DNA from: Holothuria scabra
Taxonomy: Eukaryota; Echinodermata; Holothuroidea; Aspidochirotida; Holothuriidae
Assembly (NCBI GenBank): GCA_037179385.1
Contig: CM074195.1
Span: 5,140,438 to 5,204,437 of the forward strand
DNA length: 64,000 nucleotides
Direction of reading: 5' to 3'
Part shown: in pieces, positions 24,240-35,470 of the stretch
Numbering within the stretch: the first letter of the stretch is position 1
Layout of the letters: each line of letters starts with the position of its first letter
Notes under the pieces: model-generated
Told to the model about the DNA's origin: nothing
Databases searched by the model: none
What the model saw: only the letters and a program-made list of their open reading frames with translations
Translations under genes and position numbers: made by a program

Positions 24240-26855
24240 CAGGGGTGGGCAACCTACGGCCCGCGGGCCGCGTGCGGTCCGCCCGTGAGTTTTTCGCGGC
24301 CCGCGAAATTTCCCAAGGAAAAGAAAAATATCAGTCTATTTTACATCATAGCAAACGAGCCATAGATTTGATTTCAAATTCACTAACTACGTTCCCCATT
24401 ATGCGTATCATCATTATCCACTTGTGACATGGAGTAACCGACTCCGAGTAGTTAACACCATGCTTATAATCAGCTACTCACAAACCGATTTTGCACATTG
24501 GTGCATGGAGTTACCACCATGGTTGGTGTGACCTTCTTTGACAGAACGTAACTGCACAACTTCGATTTTAATTTGACGTCGACATGTAGGCCTAAACGCG
24601 GTTAGTATAGCTAGTACAGTTCGTCTGACGGTCAGTGTAACCATGGAACGAGCGATCTAATACCCTCCTTTTGCGATATACATGCTGAAAATATTATCAT
24701 AGGATGATGATATCTCCCTTATTTTGCAAAACTCGTGGTGGTGATATAAATTATTACCAGGGATGTGTTACAAGAAATAACACCTCCCTGACAACACCTC
24801 CCTGTTATTACCATGGTACCAGTGTTGCCGTGAAATGAATCGACAGGATTTGTGTTTTTGATGGGTCTCTACTATTAACTAAAACACAAATTTGGCTGTG
24901 AAATTCCGAATTTTCCAGTGAATTTACTTGAACTTAGCAGTAGAGCCTAGTCGCAAAAAGGGAACATAGGCCTACTAGGCGGGGCAGGGGAAGACTCCCC
25001 CAAAAATTCTGAGGTCGAATATTCGGGTAGGAAACGACAAAAAATCGGGCACAGAATAGGTTTTTTTCCCGGCAGAGATGAAATATAAGTGAAAACATTT
25101 GCCTGAATTTTTAACCGGGTTCCGGAGTTTTTTTTAAATTCCCGGAAAATGTGAAAAACTTTTCGCGCGCATCAGTAGTCTGGTGGTCTATTTAATGCAC
25201 CTGAACTATACAACGAAGTTTTGGCAAAAATGTTTTGTCTCAAAAGTGGACGAGTTCTTTACGCCTATGATTGATATTTCTAATTAGTAGGCCTACTAAG
25301 TACTATAGCAGCTACTATTGAATGTGGCTTTGTAACTGGGGTGCTTACATTGAACACTGGATGAAATTTCACCAAGCACTCCTTGTTGATCTTGAAACTA
25401 CAACATCTTAATCCAAGATCAACATTACCTAACAACATTACTGTATTTTATTTTTTGTAACTAAAGATTTATATTGCTTCAGAGTCCTCAGAGTTAAAGG
25501 TTTGAAATCAACAGCATGTCGTTGGTTCAGTGCGGCCCTGTCAATTTTTCATTCCTCAAATCTGGCCCGCAGTGGCGTAACCAGACCTGACTGTCCGGGG
25601 GAGGGGCGGGGGGGTTGCAATATCTAGAGGTTTCCCGATTTTGTACTGTACTGGTTGAGTTGTGTTAGTTTGTGGGAAGTGTTGAGGGGGCAATTTTGGA
25701 CCCTGCAACTCACCCTACCCTATTGAAAAAGGTACATTTTTATGCTAAAATTTTTTTTGCTTGTTCTACGAGCAAGAAACAACTTTTTCTGTTTTTTTTT
25801 TTTTCTTAAGTTTGAACACTACTGTGTAAGGTACGTACCGAAAATTTGGATCCTTTTACACATTTGTAAATATGGAGCTTGTATTGCACAAAAAAAAATT
25901 AGATTTCGGGTTTCCTGTAAGGAAATTTGCATATTTGGGGGACTATAGAAGAGGCTGTGTTTGCTATTAGCATATATCTGAGATAGCATGTCGACTGAAG
26001 ATCGTGTTATCTAAGGAGTGCGGATTAAGGCTTCTCGGCGACGTTAAAAAGCTCTCGAAACTTTGTTGCCCTTTTAGACAAAAATGAAAGCCTATATTGA
26101 AGAAAAGTTTAGGGAAACGGCACTGTAGCGACTAGGACAAATTATCCACTGACTGCTACATGAGTGATCACTTACAGCTTTAAGGCATGTAATTTAAGGC
26201 GCGCGAAGCGAGCGGAAAATTTTGCCTTTTTTAAAACTAATAATTTCAAATATGGAACTTTAATTAAGAAGAATTAGGAATTTTAATTAAGGAAAGCTCG
26301 GGAAAACTGCACATCAGACAGCGGGAAATCCTGAAGAATCTGCACTCCCTTCAAATATTGGTCACAAATCTGAGAATGATTGCTTTTCTAAAGTCCTTCC
26401 GACTGTCTGGCAAAGACCAAGAGAGGGAAGTCTTACCTCCGATAAAGTGAACCTCAGATATTATTTTGTTAACTTTAGGCGACTAAATGAGTGTTCATAT
26501 ATTTTCCTAAATGAATGTTCATTTATTGACCAAAACACTGTTCCATGAATGCAGATCAATCTTGTTTTTGATATTACAGTTGGCCTACTTTCTTTTCTCA
26601 TTTTTCTCTTTTTTCCTTTCCCCTTCTTTTCCATTTTCCTTTTTTCTTCTGCCTTTCTTTCCTTTTCTTCCCCTCCTTTTTCTCTTTTTCCTTTTCTCTT
26701 ATTCCCTCTCTTTTTCCTTTTTCTTTCCTTCCCTTCCCGTTTTTTCTTCCCTTCCCATTTTTTTGTGTCGGGGGGGGGGGGGCAGTTTGCCCCTGCCCTC
26801 CCTCGCTGATTACGCCACTGCTGGCCCGTTCAATCAAAAAGGTTGCCTACCCCTG
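24240..26855. mobile_element. hAT-type element with CAGGGGTGGGCAACC ends (2616 bp, contains a nested element)
   Basis: Left end CAGGGGTGGGCAACCTACGG and right end GGTTGCCTACCCCTG are inverted, and a perfect GTTTAATG duplication flanks it at 24232-24239 and 26856-26863. The terminus with its following GGCCCGCGGGCCGCG stretch is a widely known hAT form. Without the nested element (25570-26820 plus one duplication) it is about 1357 bp. No transposase is visible, so it needs a partner element for movement. Confidence 0.92.
25570..26820. mobile_element. hAT-type element nested in the previous one (1251 bp)
   Basis: Left end CAGTGGCGTAACCAG and right end TTACGCCACTG are inverted. The duplication CTGGCCCG at 25562-25569 and 26821-26828 is perfect and splits the outer element's sequence. 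A polypyrimidine stretch (about 26590-26765) and a G run precede the right end. A Lys/Arg-rich minus-strand frame across it is low-complexity shadow. Confidence 0.92.
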
Positions 26856-28396
26856 GTTTAATGCAAAAATGAGTTTTGAGTGTTCCTCGTTCTTGTTAAA
26901 GTTTTCCATATTTAGCCTACTCATGGAGTTGCTACTTGGACCACGCAGCTGTCACTTGGTCCAAACAACAGCCCCTAGCCTTAGCGAAGACATTCGGTAC
27001 AACTTGGTTTCCCCCTTTAAACAAAATTTTATACAATATTCAGTATTCTAAGGTGATTGTGGTATTTTTAGAGAAATTCTGGTAGTTTCCAGTCACACCT
27101 GATGGTAAGTTTTGGATTAAAATATCGCACCCACTTATTTGATGTAACAAAATATGAAATGCTGAAAGAGTGGCAATTCACTCCAAAATCTGATGAATGT
27201 TAAACATTTTACTAGGAAGGTTTCGCTTTGCAGAGTGCACTAAGGCTACATTTTGTGGACTCATGGGGCTTGTAGCTACATTGATTACTCATCAGAGTTT
27301 AACACGTCACCCAGTTTTGCAGTGGAGCTGAGTCATTTGCTACCTTTAATGTGACTCGAGTCGAGTGAGTGACTTGAGTCACTGTATTTCTATGAGGAAA
27401 ATCGCGACAAAATTCCAACAAGTTACTTCTATGTTGTAACTTTTCTGAAGTTCTCCCTACCAAAACTGTTTGGGGTAAAGAGTTTGGATAATGCGTGTAC
27501 CACATTATATGTGACAATGAGTCCAAGAAATTCCTGACGTCATGATTTCAGAAAGAATTTCATTGGGGCAATCATTGGTTTATTCCAAAACGTATGTAAA
27601 ACGTTGATGTCATTCGTCAGAAAACAATGTTGACAGGTCGAAAATGCACATTATGGCTTGGGTTTGAATAATGTTAAATAACTTTGAATACTTATAAGTG
27701 TAAACTTTATGAAAGAGGACTTAATGACTCATTCGAATGTAACAGTAACTTCAGCCATTATTTATAATATGAAACGTCTGTACTTATTGTCTGAACTGAT
27801 GGCGCTGTACAGATTTTTTTCAAAACACGAGTTAAAGTTGCAGTCTTACAGTTTGCTTTTTAAACCGATGTGAACGATAATGGCGGGTAATATTTACATG
27901 TGAAAGTTAGTAAAAACGAAGACATGACATTTTTTTTCTCTCGGGAATAATAAAATACTAAAGTTCAGCTTTAACCGTCAAATGGTCAGGTTTCGAATGA
28001 TTATGGATAGTTCGGTGTATTCGATAAACTTTTTAAACATATTTAAAGCCTGTCATTCATCACCGCAAACTACAAATTTACCCGGAGATTGTAAAATTCT
28101 AAATTGGCACAGATTTTTTTTTCAGATTTCGTTGTAGGTAGGACACTTAATTTTCATCCGGAAAGTATACACACAAAAGTGGAGATAAAAATCGTTACAG
28201 GTATTTACACGTATTTTCATGTATTTACAGTTTGATTAATAACGATACGATATTTCTATCGCACAGCTCTTTGATTGACGTAAATTAAAAAAAAAATGCA
28301 GAGTAGCGATAATTGTTACACAGCATGCACTGAGAGTGTTCTGAGTATAAATTCGGACCTTGAACGCTTACAGGGTATGCCTTGAAGCAATTAAGG

Positions 28397-28913
28397 AAAA
28401 TCTCTGATTGTGTTTGTGGAAAAGAAGGAGTTGTAAACAACCGTGGAGGGCTTAGAAGAAACTAGCGAGATATTGTTTTCAAGTGACGTCCTAACTGGTT
28501 GTCTACGCCCACTGTAGGGCAAATAGGATAGCAACAATCACGTCGGTTTTCAGTTGCTTCTTAAATAGCTATAGTACGTACTATCCTTACAGCTTATGCT
28601 GTCAAGAAAGCGCTCTTTTTGTTCAGTTTTATATTGTCCAAATTATATTTATTCCAAATAATATTTATTTTAGTTAATTAAGTTACTTGACCGAATTTCA
28701 TTTTGTTCCATGGACCGCAATCATCGACGTTACGGACATCACATTGGCCGCAAAAAAAGAATTCTCGTATAACGTAGACGCGCATAGAAAGAGTGTATTC
28801 TACAGGTGCATAAATCAGCTGTCAGCATTTGTTGGTATATGTTGCAACGTTGGCTTCGTGTTCTATGCACCCAAACGAAGCCTTCTACTGCTTTGCATTT
28901 AGATTAACGTCGC
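28397..28913. other. Upstream region of the 28952 exon
   Basis: Partly AT-rich, with CpG dinucleotides rising toward 28950 (ACGTAGACGCGC, CGTCGCG). It probably holds the promoter of the exon at 28952. No repeat was found. Confidence 0.4.
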
Positions 28914-28915
28914 GT

Positions 28916-28922
28916 CTCTATA
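28916..28922 (+). promoter_or_regulatory. TATA-like box upstream of the 28952 exon
   Basis: CTATAAG lies 30-36 bases before the ATG. As a TATA box it would give a very short 5' UTR, so it may be chance. Confidence 0.25.
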
Positions 28923-28951
28923 AGCATTATCCGTGTCCGTCGGCTACCATC

Positions 28952-29077
28952 ATGGCCGACGGAGAGCTGTCTGAGATCATCTCCTGGCTTGATACAGACG
29001 TACGAATGAACATGGGCAGAGTGGGGCGGAGCAGACGACCACTGGCCGTCAGAGAACCGGCCAATCGTCGCTCTCAG
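28952..29077 (+). CDS. Probable first coding exon of an unidentified protein
   Basis: ATG in a strong context (ACCATCATGG) opens 42 codons that end in a good donor, CTCAG|GTATAA, at 29077, leaving a phase-0 intron. The peptide starts MADGELSEIISWLDTDVRMN and turns basic (VGRSRRP, NRRSQ). The exon is GC-rich and CpG-containing, unlike the AT-rich surroundings, as expected of a 5' exon near a promoter. I do not recognise the family. An acidic helix then a basic stretch, with no signal peptide or membrane segment, suggests a cytosolic or nuclear protein. The presumed first intron carries a MITE (29097-29381). I could not place the next exon inside the window. Confidence 0.55.
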
Positions 29078-29096
29078 GTATAATCCATGCATGAGA

Positions 29097-29381
29097 TCAT
29101 GGGCGTCCGCAGCCATGGGCAAGGGGGGGACACTTTCCCCCTCCCCTGGAAAATCAAAATTTGAAAAAAAAAACGTATAAAAATCAAAGAAAAAACCGAA
29201 CAAAACGTGTTTTCCAAGTTTCTATGCGAAAAATAGGCTTTAGAAATGCCGTTTCCATCGACCTGGGAGGCATTTCGCGTGGAAATTTTGGCACGCTTCG
29301 TGTCAATTCATGGTGACTCGGAGGTTTTGCCCTCCCCCTAGAAATTTTGCCCCCTGATTTTTTTTTTCTGCGGACGCCCAT
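29097..29381. mobile_element. MITE with GGGCGTCCGCAG ends (285 bp), in the presumed intron
   Basis: ATGGGCGTCCGCAG at the left and CTGCGGACGCCCAT at the right form perfect inverted ends. Flanks GCATGAGA and GCATGAGG match at 7 of 8 bases, fitting a hAT-size duplication. A G run and a CCCCCTCCCCTGG stretch lie inside the left end, and TTTTGCCCCCTG inside the right. Confidence 0.8.
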
Positions 29382-29389
29382 GCATGAGG

Positions 29390-30140
29390 TGTAGTTTCTA
29401 GATGTGTTGTAGGACCGATACATTTTCAGCTGGACCGTTATACTGTCCATATTTATTCAGTTGTCAAGTGAAGGAGGGCTACTTTTCGCAAGTTACAGGC
29501 CTAGAACTTCATACGGGGAGTCACAGTATGGAATTTCTGTAACTTGAAACGAACCAAACAAATGTGCCCTCAGAAGACATACAGTTTAGTTTATACATGA
29601 AACAGCAGGAAAAACACAGAAAACTGAACTTTCGTGACAAAAATACATGGATAGGTCCTAACGGAGAGATCGAACTATGCATGATTCACTTGAAAAAAGT
29701 CCGCCCGAGTCGAAGAAGTTTATGAACAGCGTCACCTGTATAGTGAGAATTTATTAAACAAAATACTTGATCCATGCAATCTCGAATACAATTTCCAGAT
29801 GACTTAGTTTATTAAAGGATAATATCGTTTTAGAATCATGCATGTGGAAAGATAAAATTTGCTCTAGATACAATTTTGACCCACACGAAAATAAGTAGAG
29901 CACAAATAAGAGTTTGGTGGTCAGGAAAAGACACAATTTGAAGGAACGCGTGCATTCTCCCATTCTGCGTAAAGCCTCCAGGGCCAGTTCACTAGGACAC
30001 TGGCATACATGCCGACCGTGAAGCCAGAGTGACATGCCATCTCAACCGAGGCTATGGTATTATATTAAACGTAAAAATATTACCTCTGTTATAAAGAATA
30101 TTTGCTAAAGTCGTACTACTTGTAAAATGTTTGAGTAAAT
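29390..30140. other. No recognised feature
   Basis: Possibly intronic for the exon at 28952. Frames on both strands are short and lack motifs. Confidence 0.3.
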
Positions 30141-30151
30141 GCTATATAAGG

Positions 30152-30561
30152 CCGCGGTCACAGAACAACGAATTCGGATCTGATTCCGACCCGATTTCTC
30201 GGGTTTTTATTAAAATCTTCTCCATCTCTGGACGGAAAGAGTCAAAAATACCCAACCGGTGAAAATTTATGATAGGCCTATGCATTTGACGTTAACGAAA
30301 ATAAAATATCTACTATTTTTTTGTGACTTTACATAAGTTTTTTGTCGGGCAGCATAATCCGATAAAGTCTGTCTATCGATGTGCCAGACCACAACAAATA
30401 ATTAGTACAAATTTAATTTTCATAGTCCTGCGGTAAAACTTATTTATTTATTCAGGTTGGCAAATTTTTGGCCCTTTCTGAGCAGAGATGGAATGATTTC
30501 AACAAAAATTCACAAAATTCAGGTCAGAATCCGATCGTTATTAGTTGCAATGTGACCGCGG
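30152..30561. mobile_element. TIR element with CCGCGGTCACA ends (410 bp)
   Basis: CCGCGGTCACA at the left and TGTGACCGCGG at the right are perfect inverted ends, and the inversion continues imperfectly through AACAACGAATTCGGATC and its partner. The flanks ATATAAGG and ATATGAAGG resemble an 8-9 bp duplication with one indel, which would suit a Mutator-like element. A second copy lies at 35471-35916. Confidence 0.75.
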
Positions 30562-30569
30562 ATATGAAG

Positions 30570-32830
30570 GCTTAGTGCATTAATTTAAACCTCTTAAATG
30601 AAGTAGTAAAATTTGTACGTAAGACCCATGCAGCTGAAAGTAAAATCCTGTTTCTAAGAAACCATTTTGACAATGACAGTCTTTTTATGTTTTATGTATA
30701 TATGCAACAAATTACTTTGAAATTATTATATCTCTCATCATTTTGTCTTTAATGTTTAATCTACTTGACAAAGAACGCATATTTTGTAATATCCTCAGGT
30801 CGTATTCAATATTGTAAGCCTAAGAGTAAAATTTTTCACTGCGTTTCAAAATTTTAAAAAGACAAAGGGGGATGTCATGTAGTATGGTGCACTCTCCATG
30901 ACCTGTAGCTGACGCCATCTTGTTGTTTGCGATCAACTCGTCCTTCCCTTTGTTCTGGATTCCCAGGGCCCTTTCGGTTTCGCGTCACGTGTTACTCGGT
31001 GAACGTGACATATTACATCGCCTTAGTTCCACGTGCACGCTGTAACCCATATTTTCAAGACGTGGCCAGTTTCTCCCCTTGCAGCCTCCTCATTGGTCAT
31101 CTATATCATTACACTCATTTACATTGGTGCGTCATAACTTTGGACCAATCAGGGGACTGCAGGTGTACGGATCTCGCACGAGGTTTCCGGGATCAGACAT
31201 CGATAAGTATGTGGTTGTGTATATTTCAGTAAACATATTAGGCCGGCAGAAGAATTGAAACTTTATCTTTTTTGGGGGAGGAAATCCACAAATAAATCAT
31301 CTAAAGTCGAGTGGAAATCTGAACGAGTTTTTACTTTTCTGTCTCTGGCTACGCAAGATCTCAGTACCGCTACACCAACTATCTAACATGCTGGAGTCGC
31401 GGGGCTTGCTTATTATCTAACACTAAACTGGGTTTGTAATCTTCATATTATCACCCAGTGGGTACCTCCATGATTTAATCGATTTAACAAGTCTTAATTT
31501 AAGCAGTTAAGAAACCTTGGTATATTATGAGCATTACGATTGTTTGTGTATACATTTTAGACGATATGCTGACTCAGCTACCCAGACCTGTGTCATAGGA
31601 GGGTTTCCTTGAGCGCGATGTGGGACCAGGGAGCTGCCATGGAATTGTCACTGATGTAGGTCCCTCGTGGGACGAATATAACCCTTTGAAGGAAAAACAA
31701 TGGAGGCCCCCAGATGGAAAATGGTGTGATGTTTGTATCTCTAACATAATTAAGTATTGATAGTGATTGTATTGCCGTTTGTCATTGTTTTCAAGCTTGG
31801 GTTATATTAGACTTGTCCCAAATCTCTCACGTATTCCTTCCATCCACCTTTCATTCTACCACCCCATCACATTACACTTCGGAATTACATGTAATCCCTC
31901 CTTTAGTGTGATGTGTCGGTAAAATCCCAGTCGAACTTCATCTATGGTCTCGTTTAAGCTTAGGATTTTATTTCTGTTCACTGTGATTCTATCGCATTGT
32001 GCTGCTATGCAACTATTCAGATTAGTCTACTTGTCACTGCCCCGTTGCTGCAACTTTAACAAGCGAGTGCTGTAACACCTGTAAACAACGGTTCGCGTAG
32101 AATACACAGCTCACACACACACGAGGCCTGCTGAGCTGCCAGTTGAAACTTGCGGCTTCCCGTGAGAGACTTGTATCTTTTGCAACTGTTTACGTCATCA
32201 TCTCTAACTTCTATATTGTTTTATTCATCTAAGAGTCTAAATGAATATATTTCAAGATAGTTTACAGTGTTATCCAATCAGCTTCGGTATTTTGCGACTT
32301 TGCTGGATATTCATTAAGATCATCGTGTGCTGAACGGTGCATCGTTCTGTCTGTTTACAAGTAGAAAGCTTTTCATTGGCCACAGAGATAAGTGGTTTTA
32401 ATCCAGACCGCCCAAAATGCTACGTCACCAGTTGCAAAAGCTGCAAGTCTCTCGAGTAAGCTAGATCTCTGCTTGTTGATATGTGCAAAGCGTATAAACA
32501 AGAATCTGTCACGCAAGATCTTTACAACGACTCAGTGTAGCAATGTTCGAAGCGGTGAGTGTAAAAACTTGTCAGCGGGCATTACCGGTCGAGGTGTGTT
32601 GGTCGATGTGGGTTGATTTGCATCGTGTGTATTGGCGTTATAACGATTTGAAGTGGAAAGAGGAGAGAGCGAGAAGTTGGTTTGTCTGCAGAGGTGCAGT
32701 GGGAGAGGTCAAAGGGATGACACGTAGAGAGGGAATAGTGACAGAGAAGAATCATTACAGCTGAGAGGGAACATCTCGAGAGGCTTAGGGCAAGTCTAGA
32801 GTTATGGTATCTGTTCAACGATTAAACGGG
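30570..32830. other. No recognised feature
   Basis: Anonymous sequence, somewhat richer in CpG around 30920-31200. The frames at 30927-31232 and 32392-32818 show no family signature or signal peptide. It could be intron or intergenic. Confidence 0.3.
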
Positions 32831-32837
32831 GGAATTC

Positions 32838-33093
32838 CACGAGACCGAAGGTTTACGACACCGAAGGTCCGCGAGACCGAAAGTAGGAATAGGTTCACGA
32901 GACCGAAAATGTGAAAGGGTTCGCAAGCCTTGAAGTATGTAGAGGTCAAAGGGTTTTTAAAGTCGGTCTCGGGAACCTTTTCTTAGTTTCGGTCTCTCGG
33001 ACCCTATATTCCTTTCGGTCTGGTGAACCCCTTTTAATTTTCGGTCTCGCGAACCTTCGGTCTTATGAACCCTTATTTTCGGTCTCGCGGGCT
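32838..33093. repeat. Foldback array of ~26-bp units with GAGACCGAA/TTCGGTCTC
   Basis: The left half carries GAGACCGAA-type units at 32841, 32873 and 32899 (plus a variant at 32855). The right half carries the inverse, CGGTCTC-type, at 32964, 32990, 33016 (CGGTCTG), 33042, 33058 (CGGTCTT) and 33080. Spacing is mostly 26 bp. Frames over it are periodic (repeated SRDRK- and FGL-like strings) because the DNA is periodic. Confidence 0.75.
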
Positions 33094-33167
33094 GCAACCT
33101 ATTCAACGAACTCGGCTTCACCTTATCCAATGGATCTTTCAATCTTTCACTTCATTCAGTTATTCAT

Positions 33168-33471
33168 TAGACTTGGCCAAGTCTCTCGTGAGTGTTCCCC
33201 GGGGAGCTGACAACACCAACTCTACATAAATCCAGTGCTTCAGCACAGTACAGCATACCGTATTTGCCTTTTCCTAATACGCCCTCTATCGGTTTATAAA
33301 GGTATCGCTTCTCAACGAGAAACGTTGAGAAACGATAGAATTAACAGACCGATAGAGGGCGTATTAGATTAAAGGAAAATACGATATTCTGTACTATGCT
33401 GCAGTAGGGGATTTTGAAGAGAAAGTTGTCAACTCCCCGCGGAACACTCACGAGAGACTTGGCCAAGTCTA
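33168..33471. mobile_element. Mutator-like foldback MITE (304 bp) with 9-bp target duplication
   Basis: Almost the whole element is two inverted arms. The left arm starts TAGACTTGGCCAAGTCTCTC and the right arm ends with its complement, GAGACTTGGCCAAGTCTA. The arms include ACACTCACGAG and GCCCTCTATCGGT, and a short loop near 33318-33335 separates them. A perfect GTTATTCAT repeat flanks it at 33159-33167 and 33472-33480. Long arms with 9-bp duplications are typical of Mutator-like elements. No coding capacity. Confidence 0.85.
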
Positions 33472-33704
33472 GTTATTCATACTATCGCTCGAATGAAAAA
33501 TGTTCGTCTGTTGCGAAATAGTGAATGGGAATCGTGCATGCAATGTGGTGTATTGTTACACGGTTGGTGTATATATCAACAGAATTTGTCAACATAATTT
33601 TAACTTCCCTATGCATAACGAAAAATAACATGAAGGTTCCACCTTCAATTTGTGATTTCGCCTGCATTTACCGGTTCTTGATTGTATATAGATCTGTATA
33701 GTAG

Positions 33705-34255
33705 AAGATTCACACTCTAAAAGAAAAAGCGAACTAAGTTACAGATTAATAGAATGAAAAGTATGACTTCTTAGAGCATTATATAACCCCTCGAATATTG
33801 CACATTCAATCAAAGGAAAGTGAAATTCGTTACAAGAAGAGTGAAATTTGCTCCAAAAAGAGTGAAAGCAAATAATGTTTACTTTTTGTGAAGAGTGATC
33901 CCTGTACAGGCATTCCATTAAGAGGGAAACTTCGTTATTTGGAAAGGACTTTCACCAGTGGCGTAACCAGGATTGCGTCAGGGAGGGGGTGGTGTCATCG
34001 GGCTGGGGCACGAAATGAGGGAAAAGTCTAAGGATAGAGAGAAAAAACACTGTTTTAGGTATTTTTTGCATTGGAAGTTTGGGTCATGGGGGAACTAACC
34101 CCCCAAACCCTCCCCGTGCATGGCTATGCTACTGACTTACACTCTTATGGGGGGGGGGGGGATTCACACTTTTCAGTTTTTCAGAGAGAGACCAAGTTCA
34201 CTCTCCTGTTTTGAGAGAGTACATGTATTTGAATTGACCAACTGGAATATGTTGC
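33705..34255. repeat. GAGTGAA-rich repeat, split by a MITE
   Basis: ACACTCTAAAAGAAAAAGCG opens a block of AAGAGTGAA/TTCACTC units as at 8630-9295. A hAT-type MITE (33956-34134) interrupts it. A G run at 34148 follows the insertion. Confidence 0.65.
33956..34134. mobile_element. hAT-type MITE (179 bp)
   Basis: CAGTGGCGTAACCAGG at the left, GGCTATGCTACTG at the right. Flanks ACTTTCAC and ACTTACAC match at 7 of 8 bases. Confidence 0.8.
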
Positions 34256-34309
34256 ACTCCAAGAAGAAATTGTGGAGGAACAAGAAACCATATCCTAAGT
34301 CCTGGAATC

Positions 34310-35470
34310 TTCTCCGACTCTGGTGAAGAACGGAAGAGCGAAATCAAACGATGAACATTTTAGAAATGTACTCTCCGAATGAGCTACCGTCGGCCACGTC
34401 TCCATCATGACTTAAAAAAAAATCATAAGCAAACCTTTAATTTTCATATGTTGAATAGGAACTAAATTTTCAGTTTAGTGACACTTTCATTTAAATCGAA
34501 TGAGTATTTTAAGAGGCATACCGTAAATAAATGAAGTTACTAGATTTGTGTTCCAAAGTTAAGTTGAAGCAAGCACATATGATATTATACCTTTAATGAA
34601 GAATCTTTTGTTTTTCTTTATATTTTACTTCCAGTGTTGTCCTGGGACGGGGCCAGGGTATTTTGATAGGGGTCACAGCATCATTTAAATGCCATTTTTC
34701 TTATTTTCTCTTCTTTTCACTGTTTTTCACATTTTCTTGTGAATACAAGGGCGGTCGTCCCCTGCGACTTACTTGACGCCGCCCCTGATTCTGACCTCAA
34801 CATTATATTGTTGTCACAATGCAACTGAATTGATTAAGGGACGCGAAAACTTAACAAAATCTGCATTCCAGACTGAATGGTCCTATCCCTATTAACTTCA
34901 ATGTTAACACTAGACTGGGAATAAATAGAAAAAAGAAACCAGTGTTTGTCAATATGATAACAATTTCTGCTAAACCCTGAATTTCACCTTGGAACGCGAA
35001 CCTGGTAACTTCACTTCATGGTACAATACATGTACAATTTGAATTGAAGTCTTATCAAATCGTGGAGATTTATCATTCCCTTTTACATATGGAAAATAAA
35101 TGTTTACTTAGTACCCCTATTTACATGAGAAAATGCAGTCACTCAACTTCCTTGAAGTAGTATAGCAGACTGTCCTGCTGCATGATTGGTTCTTAAGAGT
35201 CACGTGACAATATTTCTTCTCCTAAAATGTTAAAATTTACCAGGAGTATGGAGGTATTACGTAATATCTCCATAATAGGAGTAACTGCTTGGATTACCGT
35301 GAATATGCAATAATTAAGTCATAAAATATGAAAGATACGGTGTTGAAGAGAAATAAGAAGAAAATTGTGAGGTGCAGCCGTTCCTTCAAAATAAATTTGG
35401 CGTGGCAGCTCTTGCCCTTAGAACATGACCAACTACTGGAACGAGAAGTGGCCACAAAATACTCATTTAA
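34310..35470. other. No recognised feature
   Basis: AT-rich. A CCTGGGACGGGG...CGCCCCTGATT stretch at about 34640-34790 resembles a worn G-rich/C-rich transposon interior, but ends cannot be fixed. Confidence 0.3.

Larger units (their letters stand above)
23233..28396 (+). repeat. Large direct duplication, copy B (with insertions)
   Basis: Homologous to copy A from AACAAATCCTAAATTGGTC to CTTACAGGGTATGCCTTGA. It carries a 2616-bp hAT-type insertion (24240-26855) that copy A lacks: copy A has the single uninterrupted target GTTTAATG at 21363-21370. Small indels separate the copies, for example loss in B of the CTCTGGCAAAGAGCCGTTCGG segment present near 21970 in A. Confidence 0.85.

Noticed and set aside
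26511..26861. Phe/Ser/Pro-rich and Lys/Arg-rich frames
   Set aside because: Polypyrimidine stretch inside the nested hAT element; low-complexity shadow.
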